From NCBI GenBank assembly GCA_028583415.1, contig CM053265.1, forward strand, positions 38,025,597 to 38,089,596: DNA of 64,000 nucleotides, read 5' to 3'. Source of the stretch: Protea cynaroides (lineage: Eukaryota > Streptophyta > Magnoliopsida > Proteales > Proteaceae). This document shows, piece by piece, positions 9,745 to 20,090 of this stretch (positions are counted from its first letter, which is position 1; every line of letters begins with the position of its first letter). A model generated the notes under the pieces. It saw only the letters and a program-made list of their open reading frames with translations, did no database searches and was not told the DNA's origin. The translations under genes and the position numbers were made by a program.

Positions 9745-11643
9745 ATGAGAAGAACTATCCTACGCATGACTTGGAGCTAGCAGCGGTTATTCATGCAATC
9801 AAGACTTGGAGACACTATTTGTACGGTGAGAAGTTTCGGATCAAGTCGGATCACAAGAGCTTAACTTATCTCTTCACTCGAAGGATCCGAATATGAGGCA
9901 GAGAAGGTGGCTGGAATTGCTAAAAGATTATGATTGCGACATCCAGTACCATCCAGGTAAAGCAAATGTGGTGGCTGACGCCTTAAGCAGAAAGTGGGCA
10001 TCGAAACCTGAGGCAAGACCGAGTACAAATGCTGCATTGTGTGCTGCAGCCTCGAGTTCGATGGAAATTGATGAAGAACATATTATCGAAACTGCAGAAG
10101 ATCCAGTGGAGCAAGGCTTGATTCATAAGTTCACTATGATGTTCGCCGGACCAAGATCTCGCCGAAGTCTAATTGATGAAGTCAAGGTAGCAGTCCTACG
10201 GGATCCATATCTCAAGACAGTGCGGGAAGACTTAGAGAAGGGTACGTGTAATCCCGACTTTACCTTGGAATCGGACAAAGTACTCAAGTATCGCGGACGG
10301 TTATGTATACCCGAGAGCGAAGACTGCGATATCAGAGGCCGAGTTATGGCCGAAGCTCATTACACTCCATATTCGGTACATCCGGGAAGTACCAAGATGT
10401 ACCATGATCTAAGAAGACTATATTGGTGGAGGGGTATGAAAGCCGATATAGCTCGTTTTGTGTTCCAATGTCCGAATTGTCAACAAGTTAAAGCGGAAAG
10501 GCAAAGACCCGAAGGTTTACTACAGCCGTTACGGAACCTGCATGGAAGTGGGATTGTATCACTATGGATTTCGTCACCGGCTTACCTTTGACACCAAGGT
10601 CAGTGGATGCGGTTTGGGTTATAGTAGATTGACTCACCAAGACAGCTCGATTTATTGCGGTCGGACCTCGGTATACCATGGAGAAGCTGGCCAAGTTATA
10701 TGTTGATAATATAGTCGGACTTCATGGCGTTCCGGAGAGTATAGTATCTCGACAGAGATCCCCGTTTCACATCGAATTGCGGGAAGGATTACGTAAAGCT
10801 ATGGGAACAAAGTTGAAGTTCGAAGACGGCTTTCCATCCTCGGACGGATGGACGGTCGAACGAACCATTCAACTTTTGGAAGATATGCTTCGAGCTTGTG
10901 CATTAGATTTCAAAGGAGCTTGGGATGAGAAGCTATCACTTATCGAGTTTGCTTACAACAACGGTTATCGGGCTACAATTCAGATGGCCCCATATGAAGC
11001 TCTCTATGGGAGAAAATGTCGTACACCTCTGTTATGGAATGAAGTGGGAGAAAGAAGAATTGTAGGACCGGAGTTTGTTGAAGAAACTTGCCGAGTAATT
11101 GATCAGATCAAAGAGAGAATAAAGACAGCTCAAGTTCGACAGAAGCACTATGCAGATAATCGACGTCGAGATCTGGAGTTTGCAGTGGGTGACAAAGTGT
11201 TCTTGAAGGTGTCACCGGTGCGAGGTCTGAAACGGTTTGGTAAGAAGGGGAAGCTATGCCCCAGGTATGTGGGACCATATGAGATATTGAATCGACGTGG
11301 TAATGTAGCATATCAATTGGCTCTACCACCATCTATGTCTAGCGTTCATAATGTGTTCCATGTATCATTATTGAAGAAGTATGTCAGAGATCCATCGCAT
11401 ATCTTGAGCACTGATCCTCCAGACTTGACTGAAGACTTAACTTTCGAAGTGGTGCCTGTAATGCTCTCAAGCCGAAAAGTTCAGCAACTTCGAACCAAGG
11501 ATATCCACTATGTAAAGGTGCATTGGAGAAGCCAAAATGTGGAGGAAATTACTTGGGAAGAAGAGAGCGCGATGAGAAAGGAGTACCCAAACCTTTTTGA
11601 CGATCAAGGTACGTTCAAATTTCGAGGCCGAAATTTCTTTTAA
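9745..11643 (+). pseudogene. pol: Truncated pol: RNaseH, integrase with core, chromodomain-like C-terminus
   Basis: This is the fuller of the two 3' pol copies. RNaseH motifs, the HHCC finger (10390-10490), an integrase core and a C-terminal part (LKKYVRDPSHIL, then EEITWEEESAMRKEYPNLF, chromodomain-like) are present, ending at TAA 11641-11643. The core is broken by small indels. The block at 10841-10862 reads CGGACGGATGGACGGTCGAA where sister elements have CAGACAGATGGACAGTCAGAA, and the segment around the second catalytic Asp (near 10745-10775) is scrambled. A frame change near 10555 splits finger from core. Many of these changes fit a sequencing artefact rather than decay. Confidence 0.85.
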
Positions 11644-11709
11644 GGGTGGGGGAGTTGTAGTACCTACATGCAAATTTCGGGACGAAATTTCTTTTAAGGG
11701 TGGTGGAGT
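11644..11709 (+). other. Duplicated polypurine tract before LTR3
   Basis: It has the same two GGGTGGGGGAG / GGGTGGTGGAG tracts as before LTR2, so the duplication predates the tandem arrangement. Confidence 0.7.
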
Positions 11710-14067
11710 TGTAAGACCCGCACTCGAAACCCGGTCTAACCTTGGTTTTGTATCGTGACAGGTCTTCCGATCATCACCGAGCCAGACGAGGCAAGCGGAT
11801 AACAAACAGGTACGAAATCAGACCGAAGTCGACCAATTATACCTGGTTTTAGGTATACCGGTCGATGGTACCGGATGATAGTACCGGTCGACCGGTATGG
11901 CCTGCACAGCTATGTGCGGGAATTTGGAAATTGGTCTCTGCGGGTCCCGCTTTCCTGATTTCGAATCCTAGAAGTTTCCTAATCCTAGTAGGGTTACTAA
12001 ACCCTATTTCTAGCCTATAAATACACCTTTAAACCCCTCAAATCCTTTCCATTGTCTCTCACAAACCCTAGAGAAGAGAAAGAGCTTGGAAAGGAGAAGG
12101 AGCTAGGAAGAAGAAGGAGGTGCCGCCATTACCGTTTGACGAAGCTCTCCCTACGCCTGTCAACGGTAAGTGTTTGAATCCATCTTCTTACCCTATGTTA
12201 GTTGTGTGGGTGGATCAATACCATGCAAAGTAGGTATTGATCTAAAACCCTAAATTGGCCAATAAACCCTAAGTTGCCGTCAAACCCTAGATTCGAGTTT
12301 CGAGATGATATTCATCGAAACGAGACTTGAATGAGTGGGGATAGCTCTAACTCAAAGCCTAGACTTAGAATGGATAGGAGAAACCCTGAAAATCCATGGA
12401 GGATGGTCGACGGCAGTCGAAGAACCCATGTATGGTCTTCCGGAGACATACCGGTCGACTATACCGGTTGCACATAGTGCGACCCGGTATGTTGCGACCG
12501 CTACCTCTCGGGAGGTTATCTGTGGGGGACCGACTGACCATACCGGTCGCCAGTTTTTTCTACAGAGCTGCGACCGGTACATGCCACCGGTCAGCTCTGT
12601 GAGGGTAGTTTGTGATCTCTGTTGGTTTTCGACCAACATGAAACCCTAAATAATATATTCTAATGAAACCTTAATATTATGTAGGACGCTGTGACTTGTC
12701 GTTTGGATCTTGCGACGTGGAGCAAGTAATCGAACGAGCGTCAGGTAAGGGAATCTGACCTAAACCTAATAATTAATGGACAGTAAATCGTTGTTAATCA
12801 TTGAATATCTATGATGTGATGTTTGTGCATATTCACATGCCATCCTTTACTTTCAGCTATTATTATTGTTCATGCATTCATAGGATGTGATTGTTAGGCA
12901 TGTGATTGTTTTTCGTTGGTGTGTGGAGTGGGGCATGGGCCTGGGATCGCTCTTCACACTGGCACCTTTTGTAGTATTCTATCTTAACATGCTTGGTACG
13001 GGTGGGGTATCGGGGGAAGATCGTGGTACGGTGGTCTCCGATATTGATGTTGTCCCGGCCATCGTTGGGTGGTCCGAGGATTCCAAGTCGACGCCGGCTT
13101 GTCCACGATGCTTTAGCTCTATCTCTATGCCGTAGGGAGTTATGTTGGGATAGGGTCTACCTGCGTATTGTTTCTATCCTAGTGGGTTAGTTGCGGATAG
13201 GGTATCAGGGGGAGGTGAGGTTTGGTGGTCTCCGACCCGGCCTGCACGCTCTAGCTCTATCTCTATGCCGTGAGACGGCTGTCTTGGGATAGAGCATACA
13301 TTGTTGACATATAGGATTGGTTAGTTGCGAGCCCGGTTTGCGAGCCCGGCCGATAGGGGCTTAGGTACTGGTATGGGTAGAGTATCGGGGAGGTGCGGGT
13401 ATACCTTAGCTCTATCTCTATTCCATGATGGGTGCATGTGGGTTGGTGGTAGTGTGATTATTGTGCGACGCCACACACTCGTGTATAGAGGTGCGGGGGC
13501 CACCAAACCTTTCTATAGCACATTGCAAACTTAAAACCAGACCACAGCATAAAATTGATTGTTACTCATGCATAATCTTGTGAAACTGTCTGATTGTCTT
13601 ACTGAGCTGTGTTGTGTGCTCACCCTTTGTATATACATTGTTTTTAGATGTTGATGCAGGATACACTGTGGACGATTATGTGAACGCTCCGGCGTACGGT
13701 GGTGTAGCTGCTTTGGATGTACAAGCAGGGGAGGACGAGCATGATGCTTCATGCGAGTGCCCTTTCTGCGTGTACTTGTGATTTGTTTTATTTATTTATT
13801 TCAGTTATTTTTTATTGGATTAAAGGGATGTAAAAGATTATTATTCTATGTGTTTGATTTTGAATAATGGGATATTTATTTAAATTATCATTAGATACTC
13901 AGTTCATTCTATTTAAAGTCTTCCGCTGTACATTTATATTCTGATTGTGGTTATGTGTAATTGGTTTGTATGGGTGGACACGGCCTATTCGAGATCCTGG
14001 TGTGAACCGTTGGTTCAATGACGGTTCACTCACACCGTTCTGGTTGGATCAGAATTGGGGTGTGACA
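11710..14067 (+). repeat. Complex C LTR3 (complete, 2358 bp)
   Basis: It runs from TGTAAGACCCGCACTCG to GGGGTGTGACA. TATA box 12016-12023; arrays 11853-11900 and 12404-12598. It is mostly closer to LTR1, with patches of the CTG-to-CG change (for example CACTCGAAACCC at its start). It is the only C LTR followed by a normal leader. Confidence 0.92.
13647..13781 (+). CDS. LTR-encoded mini-ORF in LTR3
   Basis: It has the same length and stop as in LTR1, and GVAALDVQAG as in LTR2. A TTTTTAG acceptor-like site lies directly upstream. No ATG in frame. Confidence 0.45.
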   Translation, partial: DVDAGYTVDDYVNAPAYGGVAALDVQAGEDEHDASCECPFCVYL

Positions 14068-14070
14068 ACT

Positions 14071-14082
14071 TGGTATCAGAGC
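14071..14082 (+). other. Primer binding site of complex C
   Basis: TGGTATCAGAGC lies 3 bases after LTR3, followed by the genuine leader (TCTCGGGCTCTGTTCC). This is the only C primer site in its natural context. Confidence 0.9.
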
Positions 14083-14320
14083 TCTCGGGCTCTGTTCCAA
14101 CAAACCATGATGCACTTAACGGGGTCGATGAACTGAGTTATGAAGTTTAAAAATCTTTATACAAACACACCCTAAACATTGTTTGATACTTGAGACTGAT
14201 TAAGAAAGAGAATAATGTACTATTCTAAATGTGGAACTTAACATTTATACATGCACTAGTTAGGAAAAACCATGAAAACCTTTCATTAAATAAGAAAATG
14301 AGTATCTGATAAGTAATGCT

Positions 14321-14356
14321 ACAGGGTACAGTCCACAAACCGGAAAGTTATCCTGT
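14321..14356 (+). ncRNA. Leader stem-loop, C version
   Basis: The ACAGGGTA arm (14321-14328) pairs with TATCCTGT (14349-14356) with one G-T pair, and TCC pairs with GGA inside. In the other elements the arms are CAGAGTA / TACTCTG, so both sides changed together and the pairing was kept. It lies 239 bp after the PBS. Possible roles are packaging or dimerisation of genomic RNA, or the 3' end of the antisense transcript. The rest of 14083-14395 shows nothing else. Confidence 0.55.
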
Positions 14357-14395
14357 TATCTAAACCGTCATATGAAAAGAAAAGTAAATGGAAAA

Positions 14396-15656
14396 TCATG
14401 GGGTGGGAGGCCTGGGAGGAATGGGGTCAGCTATATCATAGTCCCGCTCGTATGCGACCCTAAGCCAATGCACCTGGTCCTGAGTCACCCATAGACCACG
14501 AGCCAGGCGTCCCAACTCCCGACCCATCGCTCGCCGAGACTCCGGGATGACCCTCTGGGTGTCCCCGATCTCGGTAAACATACTCAACACCGAGTCGGGA
14601 GGGGGCTGAGATGGCCCAGGCGTGGGAACGGATGGTGGTGGTACAGTGGAGGCTGTGGGGCAGGCACCGGTGCTTCCCCAACTACATCGTCATCATCATC
14701 ATCCCCCATCATCGCCGCATAGGCCGCATTGGCGCGGCTGCTGCTGCTGCTGCTGCTACTCTCCCAAGTGGACGAGGGCGAGCCTCCAACTCGTCATCAC
14801 TAACGGGAAGATCAACCATCTGCATCCTATTTATCGCATCCCAGTCGATGTCGGAGGTCATGGAGTCCTCGACGGCTACCTCTCCTCTGAAACTCACACT
14901 CAGACGGCGAAGAAGGAAAGTGACGAGACGGCCATAGGGAAGGTTGCTGGCCCGATCGGCCACAGCCGCTCGATGCATGGTCCGGATGATGAGGTATGGA
15001 AGTGAGATCCGCTCTCCGGTGCAGACGCAATAGGTGACGTACTGGGTGAGCTGGGACAACTCATTGTAGTGGCCGCTCTGTGGCACTATATCGTGCTGGA
15101 TAATGCGGCTGTAGACCCGGGGTATAGGTCTCAAGCTAGCTGCCTTCATAGGTGCCCCAGGGTTGAGGATCTGATGCGCTATCTCCCGGCGCAAATCTTC
15201 AGTCAAGTAACCTTTCGCCTTGGGGGCGCAGTACACCAAATCTCCATCATTGGGAACCCCAAGCAGATCAGCCAACTGGTGGGTGTTGAAGGAAATATGT
15301 ACACCCCGGACGTAACTGGTGATGCGTAGATCCCTACACTGGTTCGGGTCTTCGACATCCCCTTCGAGTTCCAAATTTGCATAAAAATGCTTGACCAGGT
15401 TAGGGCGTGTAGTCTCTGTGTAGGAAATAACCGGCAGCCAACCTAGAGCGCCAAAAGCCGTCTCTACATTGAACTTGTGCAATTGTCCCACGTTGACCCG
15501 GCGCCCGGATACAATACTCTTATCATCAAACCAGGGAACCCGAGCCTGAGCTTCCAAGGAGTGAAACCATAGCTCATCTAGCTGAGGGACTGGTGGAGAG
15601 GGAACCCGAGAACTAGAACCATGTGAGCGTTTCCCGAGGTTGCATCTAGGAGCCAT
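14396..15656 (-). pseudogene. Antisense leader gene of complex C
   Basis: It reads opposite to the element, from ATG at 15656. About 310 residues are open: a basic Ser-rich start, then a globular part with VKHFYANLELEGD, SYVRGVHISFNTHQLADLLGVP, IIQHDIVPQSGHYNELSQL and NLPYGRLVTFLL. An Ala run follows (GCT/GCG repeats at 14737-14758), and the frame then breaks near 14710. The tail resumes in another frame (14590-14396), ending PIPPRPPTP. The globular part resembles the 'putative plant transposon protein' domain (Pfam PF20167, from memory). A 5' intron (15664-15781) lies 8 bases upstream of the ATG. It is the most diverged of the six antisense genes. Function is unknown. Confidence 0.7.
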
Positions 15657-15663
15657 TTAGAAT

Positions 15664-15781
15664 CTGCAAAACAAAGTAAAATGAGATAGAAGTTAGAAAT
15701 TTTCAAAATTTCGGCAGCATAACGACAGTAAATTGGGAAAAAGCCTCAAACTCACCCAAAAACATGGGGAGGAGGACTTAC
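15664..15781 (-). other. 5'UTR intron of the C antisense gene (118 nt)
   Basis: On the minus strand the donor is TTAC|GTAAGTCC and the acceptor is GTTTTGCAG, just before the ATG. The same arrangement, 126-128 nt long, is present in B, D, E and F. Not confirmed by RNA. Confidence 0.6.
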
Positions 15782-16272
15782 GTAACCCCCACACTCTTCA
15801 ATAAGCCAATCACAAGCAATTATAACAAGAAATTTCAAGAAATTTCAAGAAATTAAGAAAAATTATAAAAATTTCAAAATTTCATGAAAACCTAGGTCAA
15901 AAGATGAAAAATTTGATTTTTAGGAAAACCGTTCGGTGGAACCCCAAATTAGTTGAGGGCTTTTGCTCTTGGGGGTCCCTAAACCCTTTCTAAGCCGAAG
16001 GAAAAGAGTTCCTACGGTTAAAACATCTCGAACAAAGAAAAACCTAAATTTCTACATAAAGACGATATGGAAAACTTGTAAAAATATGAGAGAGAGAGAG
16101 AGGACCTACCTGGAGACGATGTTCTAGATTAGGAATGCGAGAAATCGGCTTCTAAGAGTACCGGTCGGACTGTAGCAACTCGGTTGGGCAGAGAAGAATC
16201 GCCACCGGAGAGAAAGAGAAAAGAAAAGTGAGAAAAAGCTCACTTTTTCACGATTTTAAAGCCATTTTGGGC

Positions 16273-16521
16273 ATACCGGTCGACCGGTTATGCCTATACC
16301 GGTCGACCGGTATCGACCCAGGTGTGCGACCGCTATGTCTCGGCCAGAAAATTTTTCTGACCGGTCGACTATACCGGTCGCAACACTGTATACAGAGTGG
16401 CGACCGGTATCTCATAGACATGCGACCGGTATGTCTCGGCCAGAAATTTAATTTTGACCGGTCGACTATACCGGCCGCAGCATATTTCCACAGGTGTGCG
16501 ACCGGTATGTTGCGACCGGTA
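16273..16521. repeat. C-type motif array upstream of the antisense gene
   Basis: About ten units of ATACCGGTCGACCGGTA / TGCGACCGGTATG occur, including the 18 bp perfect palindrome ATACCGGTCGACCGGTAT at 16296-16313. On the minus strand the array ends beside a TTTAAAAT box (16254-16261), so it occupies the promoter position of the antisense gene. The motif is the one found in the C LTRs and not that of the other families. The rest of 15782-16684 is AT-rich leader with nothing recognisable except the acceptor at 16664. Confidence 0.8.
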
Positions 16522-16649
16522 CGCCCCAAAAGAGCCAGAAAAATTTAATTAAAAATTTCCAAAATTGTGTAAATCGAAATGTTACTTCTCGACTATTTTC
16601 CTGCATTATTCAAGACTAACACTACTATTATTGATGATTCTCACGTGTT

Positions 16650-16664
16650 ATGTCTTCTTCTCAG
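16650..16664 (+). promoter_or_regulatory. Candidate 3' splice site before gag (C)
   Basis: TATGTCTTCTTCTCAG is a pyrimidine tract with AG, 20 bases before the gag ATG. All elements keep an acceptor here, which would let the long leader with the antisense gene be spliced out of the gag mRNA. Confidence 0.45.
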
Positions 16665-16684
16665 ATCCAAATAAATAGTCTGAG

Positions 16685-17962
16685 ATGGCAGGTGGAAACG
16701 GTCGAAGGGGTCGAAAGCATCATCGGGCCGAAAGCACCTAGAAGAAGAGCAAGCTGAGCGGGACCAAGGTTAGAGAAACCAGCCCCGAAGTGGAGGAGGA
16801 ACAGGTCCCGAAAGTACCGACGAATTACGGGACCACCTCACAGGAATTCCGAGACCATAGTTACAAACTTGGTCTATCGGATGCAATATCAATAGAAGGA
16901 ATTTCGAGCGAGGTACTAAAGATGCTTAGGTCCGCGAGGTTCTGTTCCCGCGGGTAATACGCCCGAGTCAGGAGGAGTTAACACTACCCAACGGGTGCAG
17001 AGTAGCCCAAGGCCAAGGGCCCAAGCACAGAATGTACCACCACCGCATCGGTTTCCGTCGCCTTCTGCGTATCCAGGGGCGTATCCGTATCCACCACCAT
17101 GGTACGGAGTAGATGCACAGGGATAGCACGATCTTAGCGGTGTCCGTGGACAGGTTCTTGAAGTTGAAACCGTCATCATTCACCGGCGGGACAGGGGAAA
17201 CCATTGTGGCCAGCACGGTGGGTTTTCGAAATGGAAAAGAACTTCCGATTGATGACGTGTAACCGAGGGAGGAGAAGGTTCTATTTGCCACCCACATGCC
17301 GAGAGAGGACACGAATGCTTGGTGGAATTCCACACGGGCATATTTGGAGAACCAATACGCACTAGTGGACTGGGAAGTATTTAAAGCGGCTTTCTTCGAC
17401 AAATATTTCCCAAAGAGCTCGTGAGATCAAATGGAGAGAGAGTTTCTCAACCCGCAGCAGGCTCGGTCGAATGTAGATGCATATCGCCAGAGGTACGAAG
17501 AGCTGTTCTTCTTCGCACCGGTCGGTATGCGGGAAGAGGAGACAAAGATACGTAGGTTCACCATGGGACTACGTGGAAGCATCAGAGAGCATCTTTTGGG
17601 TCTGGATAAGAAGACCTACAACGAGGTGCAGGTTGCGAGGGTGATAGAGTCCGGTCGGAGGGACAGCTTCTTCGCTCGTAACAGGGGAGTGAAGAGATCT
17701 GGCTGGAGAGAGCTCGGGTGGCAGTAATACTAGACCATTCTGCCCATACAGGGGCGACTGCTACAACACCCGCAAGAAACAACCTGGCACCACCGTGCCA
17801 CAATTAGCCAGACCCAACCCGAATATTAAATGTTATAACTCGTCAAGAATCGGGACATGTTGCAAGGAACTGCACGCTACCTAAGAAGCAAGCTCCCGCA
17901 AAGAAGCCGAGTTTATGCAGTCACCACCGAAGAGGCAGCCGCATCACCCGATGTGGTAACTG
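16685..17962 (+). pseudogene. gag: Gag of complex C, heavily frameshifted
   Basis: It starts at ATG 16685 with a basic Gly/Arg-rich N-terminus, then breaks repeatedly. A recognisable capsid stretch in several frames includes WWNSTRAYLENQYALVDWEVF (about 17320-17385) and, in 17431-17727, VDAYRQRYEELFFFAP and MGLRGSIREHLLGL. A nucleocapsid finger remnant lies near 17830-17875, its CCHC spacing broken by an indel. Many breaks have the CAG-to-CGG look of LTR2, so some may be artefacts. The segment after GATGTGGTAACTG (17962) corresponds to the gag-protease intron of the other elements, with a damaged acceptor. Confidence 0.75.
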
Positions 17963-18017
17963 GTACGATTTTATTCCTTACTATTTGGTTTATTCTTTCG
18001 GTTGCATGAGCATATAG

Positions 18018-19655
18018 AACTAAGGGGCAATATATTCCGGGAATTGTAAATGTAGCTGGTTTACCCGCCGAGTATTATTTGACTCGGGGCCACGCACTCC
18101 TTTGTTTCTGTTTCTTTTGGGAAGCGAATGGAGTTACCAATCAAGCAATTGAACCCAAGCTTGATAGTTCGCTCTCCACTAGGAGTCAAAGTGGTTTTGA
18201 CCAAGTATTATGGACCATGTACTGTAAGTATCGAGGGCCGAGACTTAGAAGCAAGCCTAGTAATACTTGAGATGGCAGATTTTGATGTCATTTTAGGAAT
18301 GGATTGGCTAGGCCATCATTCGGCCGTCCTTTTATGTGGCAAAAGGAAGCTTATGCTTACTGACAAAGAGGGAAAGGATTATAGTTTCGCTGGGATTAAG
18401 CTATCTAGGAAGCGGAAGTTGATCCTCTCCGCCCTAAAGACTAAGAGATGCTTGGAGAAAGGGGGAGTGGGTTATCTCAGATCCGTAGTCGACCTCACAG
18501 CAGAGTCACTCAAGATGGAGGATATAGAGGTGGTTCGGGAGTTTCCGGATGTATTTCCGGAAGATCTTCCGGGATTACCACCGGACGGGGCTACAAAATT
18601 TGTGATAGATCTTATACCGGGTTCGGCTCCGGTGTCTAAAGCGCCAAACGGGATGGCCCCAATCGAAGTTAAAGGAGTTGAAGACCCAATTACAAGAATT
18701 GCTGGATAAGGGCTTCATACGACCTAGTATTTCGCCTTGGGGAGCACCTGTGTTGTTCGTCAAGAAGAAAGATGGAAGTGTACGGCTATGTATTGACTAT
18801 CGTGAGCTAAACAAGTTGACGATCAAGAATCGGTATCCTTTGCCTAGGATCGATGATCTGTTCGATCAGCTGCAGGGTGCCAAGGTTTTCTCGAAGATCG
18901 ATCTCCGATCGGGGTATCACCAATTGAAGATCAAGGCCGGAGATATTCCGAAGACTGCTTTCAGGACAAGGTATGGGCATTATGAGTTTCTGGTTATGTC
19001 TTTCGGGTTGACCAACGCTCCAGCGTCGTTTATGGAACTGATGAACCGAGTGTTCCATGACATGTTGGACACTTCGGTCATCGTATTCATTGACGACATA
19101 TTGATTTACTCTAAGGACATGGAGACTCATACAGCGCATTTGAGAGCAGCCCTACAACGGCTGAGGGATGTGAGGCTTTATGCAAAATTCAAGAAGTGCG
19201 AGTTTTGGCTGAAGGAAGTGGCTTTCTTGGGCCATGTTGTATCTGGAGACGGTATCAAGGTTGATCCAAACAAGATAGCTGCTATAGTAGGATGGCAAGC
19301 ACCAAAATCTATTGCAGAGATTCGTAGTTTCCTTGGGTTGGCTGGTTATTATAGAAGATTCGTGGAAGATTACTCCAGGATCGCGGTTCCACTCACCAGA
19401 TTGACCAAGAAGGGAGAAAAATTTATATGGACAGATGAGTGTGAGAAGTGCTTCCAGACTTTGAAGTCAAGACTTATCTCTGCACCTATCCTGACCATCC
19501 CCGAACCAAGCGTACCGTTTACTCTATATACGGATGCTTCAGGGTTGGGTATTGGGTGTGTTCTGATGCAAGGAGAACAGGTGATCGCTTACGCATCAAG
19601 ACAGTTAAAAGAGCATGATGCTTCATGCGAGTGCCCTTTCTGCGTGTACCTGTGA
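18018..19655 (+). pseudogene. pol: Protease-RT of complex C, fused at its 3' end to an LTR fragment
   Basis: The protease start is damaged: the expected DSGATHSF region at 18075-18110 is out of frame. It is open from 18128: VRSPLGVKV, EMADFDVILGMDWLGHHSA, LPGLPPDGATKFVIDLIPG. A frame change near 18660-18690 leads into an intact RT: SPWGAPVLFVKKKDGS, LCIDYRELNKLTIKNRYPLP, FIDDILIYSKD (catalytic DD), FLGHVVSGDGI. It reaches LYTDASGLGIGCVLM (first RNaseH Asp). At 19613 the GAGCATGA of pol passes into GAGCATGA of the LTR, and the frame continues, by position, into the LTR mini-ORF tail ending at TGA 19655. No RNaseH remainder or integrase follows. Confidence 0.88.
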
Positions 19656-19940
19656 TTTGTTTTATTTATTTATTTCAGTTATTTTGATTGGATTAAAGGG
19701 ATGTAAAAGATTATTATTCTATGTGTTTGATTTTGAATAATGGGATATTTAATTACATTATCATTAGATACTCAGTTCATTCTATTTAAAGTCTTCCGCT
19801 GTACATTTATATTCTGATTGTGGTTATGTGTAATTGGTTTGTATAGGTGGACACGGCCTATTCGAGATCTTGGTGTGAACCGTTGGTTCAATGACGGTTC
19901 ACTCACACCGTTCTGGTTGGATCAGAATTGGGGTGTGACA
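19613..19940 (+). repeat. Complex C truncated 3' LTR (last 328 bp only)
   Basis: It matches the final 328 bp of LTR1-3 from GAGCATGATGCTTCATG to GTGTGACA and is followed by the AGCAT target copy. It lacks U3, the promoter and most of the LTR. Its outer end is a true integration end. Confidence 0.9.
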
Positions 19941-20090
19941 AGCATGCCATCCAATATTTCTATTACTTGTTCATGCATATTTACTTTATTGTTTATAACA
20001 TGATGATGATAGGAATAGGCATGTGCTTGTATGTGTGTGGTTGACGTGCTTGATGCGAGCGAGTATCAGGGGAGGTGTGATGAGAATGTC

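Larger units (their letters stand above)
3483..19940 (+). mobile_element. Complex C: rearranged multi-LTR chromovirus with three full LTRs and one truncated LTR
   Basis: It begins with TG at 3483 and ends with CA at 19940, flanked by a perfect AGCAT duplication (3478-3482, 19941-19945), so both ends are genuine integration ends. The order inside is abnormal: LTR1, RNaseH-INT, LTR2, RNaseH-INT, LTR3, PBS, leader with antisense gene, gag, PR-RT, then only the last 328 bp of an LTR. The two RNaseH-INT blocks lack everything from the PBS to RT; the last block lacks RNaseH to U3. All three breaks lie at one octamer, GAGCATGA, at the RT/RNaseH boundary. Origin by aberrant strand transfer plus unequal LTR recombination is inference; misassembly of near-identical repeats is the alternative. 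Confidence 0.88.

Noticed and set aside
14737..14758. CTG/GCT trinucleotide run as an independent microsatellite feature
   Set aside because: It codes for the Ala run of the C antisense protein; other families have Ala-rich linkers at the same place, so it is described there.
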